A stretch of DNA of 21,526 bases from Mastigamoeba balamuthi (Eukaryota > Evosea > Mastigamoebida > Mastigamoebidae). This document shows positions 18,095-21,526 of the stretch, one piece after another. Every line of letters begins with the position of its first letter. The first letter of the stretch is position 1. The stretch lies in the NCBI GenBank assembly GCA_902651635.1, contig CACRSC010000004.1:1-21526 (forward strand), read 5' to 3'. The translations under genes and the position numbers were made by a program. Under the pieces are notes generated by a model. It was given only the letters and a program-made list of their open reading frames with translations, was not told the DNA's origin and did not search any database.

Positions 18095-19213
18095 CTAGTG
18101 GCAGCCCGTGCCCGGGGCCGCCTTCTGGTCGCACTGGAGCTCCAGGTCGATCCACGCAAAGTGCCCCGACACGAAGACGGACCCGGGGACCACCCTGACG
18201 GGCACCCTGTGCCTGAAGTGCGGGCCGTCGACGACGAACGTGTGGAACTCGCCGCCCTCGCCCGCGGGGTCGACGCCCGCCGGCAGCCCCGCCACAAAGT
18301 CCCTGTCGTAGCGCCTGCCCAGCGCCTCGGTGCCCAGCGAGTTGGTGTCGACGCAGACGACGATCGACTCGGCGCCCGTGGCCAGGAACTCGAGGGCGAC
18401 CGACTTGGTGCTCCTGCCCATCAGCGGGAAGCTCAGCTCGTGCTGCGAGGGCGCCAGGGCGTCGCGCTGCCACGCAGCGATCTCGGGCGGGTCGATGTCG
18501 CCGAAGAGCAGCACGTCGTCGCCGTCGCCCGCTGGGGGCGCGCGGTGCGTGCGGCTCAGGGAGCGCAGCGTCGAGTTCATCTGGCGCTTGTAGACCTCGT
18601 TGGGAGCGAAGGCCGTGCGGCTGTCGCTCGGCGTGCCCTCGGGCGCCGGGATCTCCACATAGTACAGCGGCAGCGACAGCGCCTCGGCCTGCCAGCGGGC
18701 CAGTCAGCACCCGCCCCTCAGCCCCCGCCTCGCAGACAGCCCAGGTCCCTGAACGGCCACACGGGGCAGAGAGCAGAGCCATACGCCCTGTGCTGCAGCC
18801 AGAGCCAGCGAACCGGGCACGAGTGGTGGCCGCGTGGCACGGGGGGTGGAGGCCAGTCCCCTCCTCCCCCAGATGTGGTGCCGCCCCAAAACGGGGCACA
18901 GAACAAACCGCCCCAGAGAGAACAACGGGATTTGTTTGACTAACAGGGCGCGAGCGCACAGACAGGAACAAAAAAACAACAGCAACAGTGGCGGCAACAG
19001 CGGCAGCGGCGCGGGGAGCTGTGGGGGGACGAGCTGTGGGAGGCGCACCTGAGCCTCGAGGACGCGGCGGGAGACGCCGTGCATCTGGGAGCGGCCGAGG
19101 GGGAGGACGAGGCGGGTGAGGAGCCCCCGCACGCTGCGGGGGTCGCGGCCGAGGCAGCGCACGAGGGCCGTGTAGCAGTCCTTGCCCCCGCTCCACGACA
19201 CCAGTGCGCACAT
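18095..19213 (-). CDS. DPH6: Diphthine-ammonia ligase (diphthamide synthase, Dph6/ATP-pyrophosphatase family)
   Basis: Two exons (19213-19049 and 18688-18095) give 252 residues, close to the single-domain human DPH6 length. The N-terminus MCALVSWSGGKDCYTALV carries the PP-loop SGGKD motif that binds ATP. The second exon has LLFGDIDPPEIAAW, FPLMG, and VDPAGEGGEFHTFVVDGP, the family signature near the active site. The enzyme amidates diphthine on elongation factor 2, the last step of diphthamide synthesis, in the cytosol. The intron has a GTGCGC donor (19048) and a GGCAG acceptor (18689). An in-frame ATG six codons upstream (19231) is possible, but 19213 places the PP-loop as in the family. The usual CGENGEFHT reads AGEGGEFHT. 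The C-terminus, after the FAWIDLELQ strand, is short and unremarkable. Confidence 0.93.
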
Positions 19214-20159
19214 AGGGGGGCGAGCTCTCAACGGCGGCCGACCCAGGGGGCACTGCCGAGCTGTGGCGCCTGTGCGCGGGAGGAAAAGAGTGGTGATGCG
19301 CTACGGTGAAGGCGATTCCGCACCCCCGCAAGATACCGCACACGCCCTCAGGCCACTCACCGGTGGTCCAACTTCCTGCCAGATGAAAAAACAGGATGCA
19401 GGCGGTGGGATTCGATCCCTCTGTGTCTGGGGGCCCGCTCTCCGAGCCGTCGGAGGCGAGAACACTGGCGCAGGTGGCGGCGCCTCGGAGCCGGTCGAAC
19501 GGTCGAGGCTCCGCTTCTCGGACCATCGAAGCCCTCGCCGTTTCTTCGGAGGCGTTCCACGACTTTTCGCGAACTCGCCCGGCCTTTCCCGTCACGCGTT
19601 ATTTGTATGGTATTTTTCCCTACCGCTTTGGGAAACTAGTCACAAAATCGCAGAAACGCTGTTTTATTCCTCGCTGCCGGCACCAATCGCGTCTCGCGCT
19701 CTCCTCCAGAGCAACCTCGGCCATAGGGCAGGGGAGTGTCCTTCTCACTTCCTGGGCATTTCCAGGGAATATGGTGAGAAATGGTGCCCACCATTTCATG
19801 GCCCCCACCCCAATGCCACCAGGAAAACTGCATTTTCGAGGAGCAATATTGTCCCAACACAAAATTATAACCCAAAGAAAACAAAAAGACGGACCACCGA
19901 GGACTCGCCAAGGAGCCCTCTCAGCGCCGGTGCCCCTCCCGCGCCCGGCGGCCGCCCTCCAGCGGGCCGCGAGCCCCCCAGTCCGTCCGGCAGACTTTTT
20001 CTGCTTCTGCACTCTTCCATGCATTTTCAAGTAAGCCTTTTGCACAGATCCCCACATGCGTAAGCGGCCGTTGTAGGTTCATCCCTCGATCTTCATCCCA
20101 CAGTGCCACTATTTCAACTACTCCCACACACACACACTACCAAGAAGACCCAACCCCAG
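19214..20159. promoter_or_regulatory. Divergent intergenic region between DPH6 and polyketide synthase copy 2
   Basis: 946 bp between two genes transcribed away from each other, so it should contain both promoters. No protein family is visible in its open frames. It contains a possible minus-strand B-box-like sequence (GGGATCGAATCCC, 19419-19407) followed by a T6 run (19391-19386), described separately. CA repeats occur just upstream of the polyketide synthase start. Confidence 0.5.
19386..19475 (-). repeat. Degenerate tRNA-like sequence upstream of DPH6 (weak)
   Basis: On the minus strand a 16-nt hairpin CTCCGACGGCTCGGAG is followed by a variable-loop-like stretch, GGGATCGAATCCC (B box with one mismatch) and a T6 run, in the order expected for a type II tRNA. 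The 3' acceptor candidate CGCCTGC has no matching 5' strand, so no functional tRNA is claimed. Confidence 0.2.
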
Positions 20160-21526
20160 ATGACATCCACTACTTCTGCCGTCGCGATCATCGGGATCGG
20201 GTGCCGCCTGCCCGGGGGCCACGACGACGCGGCCAGCTTCCACCAGGCGCTGCTCGGCGGCCTCGACGCCATGCGCGCTCCCGTGCCAGGCACGCGCTGG
20301 GACGCGGCGTCGCTCGACGACGAGCGCAGGCGGATGGGGACCATCGACAACCTCGAGGACTTCGACGCGCGCTTCTTCGGCATCAGCGACGTCGAGGCCG
20401 ACCGCATGGACCCCCACCACCGCCTCGTCCTCGAGACCACCGTCCACGCCTTCCAGGACGCGGGCCTCAAGCTCTCCAAGGTCGCCGGGACGCGGACTGG
20501 CGTCTTCGTGGGCACGTCGAACACCGAGTGGTCTGTGATGCAGATGAACGCGAAAGCCTACGAGGGCATCGGGGCGCACACCAACACGGGCGTGTCGCTG
20601 TCGATCTGCAGCAACAGGGTGTCGTACCTGCTCGATCTGCACGGGCCCTCGATGACCGTCGACACGGCCTGCTCGTCGTCCCTGCTGGCCGTTCACCTCG
20701 CCATCAACGCCATCCGCAGGGGCGAGTGCTCCATGGCCGTCGCCGGTGGAGCCAACGCCCTCATCGGACCAGGCTACACAATTGGGTTTGCTCGCGGAGG
20801 GTTCCTGAGCCCCGAAGGGCGGTGCAAGGCGTTCGACAAGAGCGCCAACGGGTTCGCGCGGGCCGAGGGGTCGGCGATGTTTGTGCTCAAGCCCCTGGAC
20901 GCGGCGGTGCGCGACGGCGACCGGGTGTACGCCACGGTGCTGGGGTCGGCCACCAACGAGGACGGACTCAGCGAGGGCGGCATGACGCACCCGGCGCAGG
21001 AGGCGCAGGAGGACGTCATCGCGGCGGCGCTGGCGGACGCTCACCTGCGGCCCGAGCAAGTGCAGTTTGTGGAGGCGCACGGGACCGGGACGCAGGTGGG
21101 CGACCCCATCGAGATCAAGGCCCTCGGCAACATCATCGGCACCAAGAGGCCCCACGACAGCCCCCTCGTCGTCGGCAGCGTCAAGGCGCGCACTCTGCCG
21201 CACTCGCCCTCGGTTGGCTCCACGAGCACCGGGAACTGACAGGCATGCACGGACCACGCGCAGACGCAAGTGGGGCACCTGGAGCCTGCGTCGGGGGCGG
21301 CGGGGCTGGCGAAGCTGGCGGTGTCGATGTACACGCGGCGCATCCCCGGCAACCTCCACTTCAACACCCCCAACCCCGCCATCCCCTTCGACGCCCTCAA
21401 CGTCCGCGTCGCCGTCGGCGAGACCGCGTGGCCCGGCGCTCAGCCCGACCAGCAGATCTACGCCGGCATCAACTCCTTCGGCTTCGGCGGCGCCAACGTC
21501 CACGCTGTCCTCTGCGGCCCTCCGCT
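20160..21526 (+). CDS. Type I polyketide synthase, ketosynthase domain (copy 2, runs off the right edge)
   Basis: Two exons (20160-21185 and 21264-21526) encode 429 residues of a complete-looking ketosynthase core. The start MTSTTSAVAIIGIGCRLPGG aligns with copy 1. The catalytic Cys171 lies in VDTACSSSL, His307 in EAHGTGTQVGDP and His347 in VGHLEPASG, so the Cys-His-His triad is intact; NSFGFGGANVHAV closes the domain. The family extends acyl chains on acyl carrier proteins. The intron is required to join GSVK to TQVGHLEP and fits a GC-AG intron (AAG|GCGCGC to CGCAG) of 78 nt; no GT donor preserves the motif. Copy 2 has DPHHR in place of the usual DPHQR. Downstream domains (acyltransferase, reductases, carrier) lie outside the window, so the product class is unknown. 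The gene faces away from copy 1. Confidence 0.95.

Noticed and set aside
19386-19475. Functional type II tRNA gene on the minus strand
   Set aside because: The 3' acceptor strand has no 5' partner, and the T stem has a mismatch; kept only as a weak tRNA-like sequence.
20118-21503. 461-codon minus-strand open frame
   Set aside because: It lies antisense to the ketosynthase exons; GC-rich third codon positions keep the opposite strand open. It has no family features.
1-21526. CRISPR array or bacterial operon
   Set aside because: No regularly spaced repeats, and all confident genes are spliced eukaryotic genes.

Overview
The window is eukaryotic nuclear DNA from a GC-rich, intron-rich, gene-dense protist. 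The evidence is genes broken into many short exons, a eukaryotic tRNA-Glu ending in a pol III T-run, ER-type membrane and chromatin genes, and no operon or ribosome-binding-site structure. Multi-exon kinases, a SAM/U-box protein and a type I polyketide synthase together would suit a free-living amoebozoan or a similar unicell, but the lineage is a guess. Thirty introns were placed in the confidently modelled genes by protein continuity and reading phase. Most follow GT-AG, with an unusual preference for GTNCG donors, and five fit GC-AG.

Layout. Positions 1-416 (-) are the 5' end of a type I polyketide synthase gene leaving the window to the left. Next on the minus strand come a fatty acid elongase (1609-2759), an Eaf6/MEAF6-like acetyltransferase-complex subunit (3159-3809), a CaMK-like kinase with a degenerate DFG motif and a C-terminal hydrophobic tail (4046-6069), tRNA-Glu(CUC) (6271-6342) and a SURF6/Rrp14 ribosome-biogenesis protein (6646-8200). 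A divergent intergenic region separates SURF6 from a plus-strand gene for a large TKL-type pseudokinase with a beta-sandwich N-terminal region and a PPxY tail (8708-12145).

From about 12.2 to 17.7 kb the window looks like accessory DNA. A coiled coil/SAM/SAM/U-box gene is broken by an in-frame stop inside the U-box. A repeat of about 0.65-0.7 kb occurs twice in direct orientation and a repeat of about 110 bp also occurs twice, with a nested insertion between the first copies. An unrecognised five-exon gene (16013-17711) has an inverted, decayed copy of its last exon at about 14.4-14.87 kb. After this lie a Dph6-type diphthamide synthase (18095-19213, -) and a second polyketide synthase 5' end (20160-21526, +) leaving to the right.

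The two polyketide synthase ends are inverted relative to each other, about 20 kb apart, and share a 149-bp identical tract. The genes do not form one pathway. Housekeeping genes (elongase, Eaf6, SURF6, Dph6, tRNA) are interspersed with lineage-specific signalling genes and repeats, and the whole is bracketed by duplicated polyketide synthase genes.
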